Of a stretch of 45,501 nucleotides of DNA, positions 44,608-45,501 are shown one piece after another. Source of the stretch: CAYSRC01 sp964433495 (lineage in GTDB: Bacteria > Bacillota > Clostridia > Oscillospirales > Ruminococcaceae); contig CAYSRC010000015.1 in NCBI GenBank assembly GCA_964433495.1, positions 1 to 45,501 of the forward strand. Direction: 5' to 3'. The notes below the pieces were generated by a model. The model had not been told where the DNA came from. It saw nothing but the letters and a program-made list of their open reading frames with translations, and did no database searches. Position numbers and translations under genes: made by a program. Numbering within the stretch: position 1 is the stretch's first letter; every line of letters starts with the position of its first letter.

Positions 44608-45501
44608 CTACTTCTCCCAAACAGGGTGCTTGAGCACCCATCTGCCCGTGATGTCCTTCTCGAACAGGTCGCGGTTGTAAAAGCCGTCTATAATGTGCCA
44701 AAACTCGGTTTCGGTGTAGCCGCAGAACTCGCAGAAGTCGCGCACGCACTGCGGGTCGAGCGCGTGGTCGTGCTTTTTGACGAGCTCGACCGCCTCCTCG
44801 CGGGTCATAAAGCCGTAGCGCACGCTTCTCGAGCTGTAGTCGGTCGCGGCGGCGTGGCCGAATTTCGGGTATTTGAGCCAGCTGTGTACAAGATAGGCAC
44901 GGCTGTCGATTTGGTCGAAGTTTTCGACGTGGTGGGTGCGGTCCCACTCGTGGGTGAGGTCGTGGAAGCCGCGGGACTTGGCGAACTCATAGTTGCGGAA
45001 GCTGTTCCAGTCGACAAAGTAGGACAGATACATCGGGTCGAGCCTGTCCATGTCCTCCTTTTTGGGCGCAAAGGTGAGAGAAAGCTCCTTTTCGGTGACG
45101 CCGTCGCCCACCAGCTCGTCGAGGCTGAAGCCCACCGCGACGCCGTTGTCCACCTGCGCGCGGGCGGAGTAGGTCTCGACGTCGTTGTCGCCGCCGTATT
45201 CATAGCTCACGTTCTCGCCGTAGCAGAGCAGCGGGGTGTTGAACTTGACCGCCATGTGCAGCGGGAAGGTGTAGATGAGTCGGTCGATAAACCAGGTCGG
45301 CTTGCCGCAGCGCTCGAACATCTTGCGCATGAGCACCTTTTGCGTTTTAATGTCGGGCTTGCAGCTTATGATGGTGCAGCCGAACGCCTCGCTGATGTTC
45401 TTGAGGTTGTGCCTGCCCGCCTCGGTCATGGGAAAGTTGTCCTCGACCGAGAAGAGGATGGGGTTCATCCCCATGACCTCCTTGAGCATGTGCACCTGAA
45501 A
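44608..45501 (-). CDS. N-acetyl-sugar amidotransferase (WbpG/PseA-like), N-terminus outside window
   Basis: The last ~297 residues of a protein whose reading frame is open at the right edge; full-length relatives are about 370-380. Visible family blocks are HMLKEVMGMNPILFSVEDNF, NLKNISEAFGCTIISC, LLCYGENVSYEYGG, LSYFVDWNSFRNYEFAKSRG and EFCGYTETEFWHIID. The group belongs to PP-loop ATP-dependent amidotransferases; the PP-loop itself should lie beyond the window. Relatives convert an N-acetylamino sugar to its amidino form for surface glycans, using ammonia from HisH/HisF-like partners; none is visible here. Confidence 0.85.
   Translation of the reverse strand, partial: FQVHMLKEVMGMNPILFSVEDNFPMTEAGRHNLKNISEAFGCTIISCKPDIKTQKVLMRKMFERCGKPTWFIDRLIYTFPLHMAVKFNTPLLCYGENVSYEYGGDNDVETYSARAQVDNGVAVGFSLDELVGDGVTEKELSLTFAPKKEDMDRLDPMYLSYFVDWNSFRNYEFAKSRGFHDLTHEWDRTHHVENFDQIDSRAYLVHSWLKYPKFGHAAATDYSSRSVRYGFMTREEAVELVKKHDHALDPQCVRDFCEFCGYTETEFWHIIDGFYNRDLFEKDITGRWVLKHPVWEK

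Overview
The window spans a replication-origin region from a GC-rich, endospore-forming Clostridia bacterium, most likely Oscillospiraceae/Ruminococcaceae. This placement is inferred from gene content. The rpmH-dnaA-dnaN-S4-recF-remB-gyrB-gyrA order is typical of Firmicutes, Spo0A is present, the Rnf genes run C-D-G-E-A-B, and GC-rich intergenic repeats are abundant. A 100-N run at 5388-5487 marks a scaffold join, so this is probably a draft or metagenome-derived assembly.

Layout. (1) 1-7.5 kb is accessory and mostly single genes: the 3' end of serS, a Qnr-like pentapeptide-repeat protein, a secreted protein with a duplicated linker, an M20 amidohydrolase, a tandem-repeat array holding the assembly gap, a TIGR04076/flavin-reductase pair, and a Crp/Fnr regulator missing its N-terminal half. 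(2) 7.6-18.7 kb is the leftward origin arm, all on the minus strand: dnaA, dnaN, S4 protein, recF, remB-like DUF370, gyrB, two YcxB-like membrane proteins, gyrA. (3) 18.8-29.0 kb is the rightward arm, all plus: rpmH, rnpA, yidD, yidC, jag/khpB, mnmE, mnmG, rsmG and a ParB/Noc-like protein. Transcription diverges at the dnaA-rpmH interval. The dnaN-dnaA gap has the parts of a basal unwinding system: an AT-rich stretch, six DnaA-trio-like triplets, a G cluster and a degenerate DnaA box. (4) 29-30.2 kb is a gene-free repeat island. (5) 30.2-36.6 kb is minus-strand housekeeping and signalling: spo0A, a nucleotidyltransferase, a Nudix hydrolase, pyruvate kinase and typA/bipA. (6) 36.7-43.5 kb is plus-strand: a glutaredoxin-like protein overlapping a GT2 glycosyltransferase, then the complete rnfCDGEAB operon for ferredoxin:NAD+ oxidoreductase. 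(7) 43.5 kb to the end holds a small lipoprotein, another repeat island, and a partial N-acetyl-sugar amidotransferase running off the right edge.

Several families of dispersed intergenic repeats fill the gaps: a short two-armed palindromic element in about five places, a ~0.5-kb element in two inverted copies flanking mnmG-rsmG-noc, a 117-bp tandem duplication, and a ~128-bp tandem array. No rRNA, tRNA, CRISPR array or intact transposase gene was seen. I found no convincing new multi-gene system. The most notable items are the origin architecture, the altered active-site residues in Spo0A and the ParB-like protein, the truncated Crp/Fnr gene, the Qnr-like protein near gyrase genes, and the repeat families.
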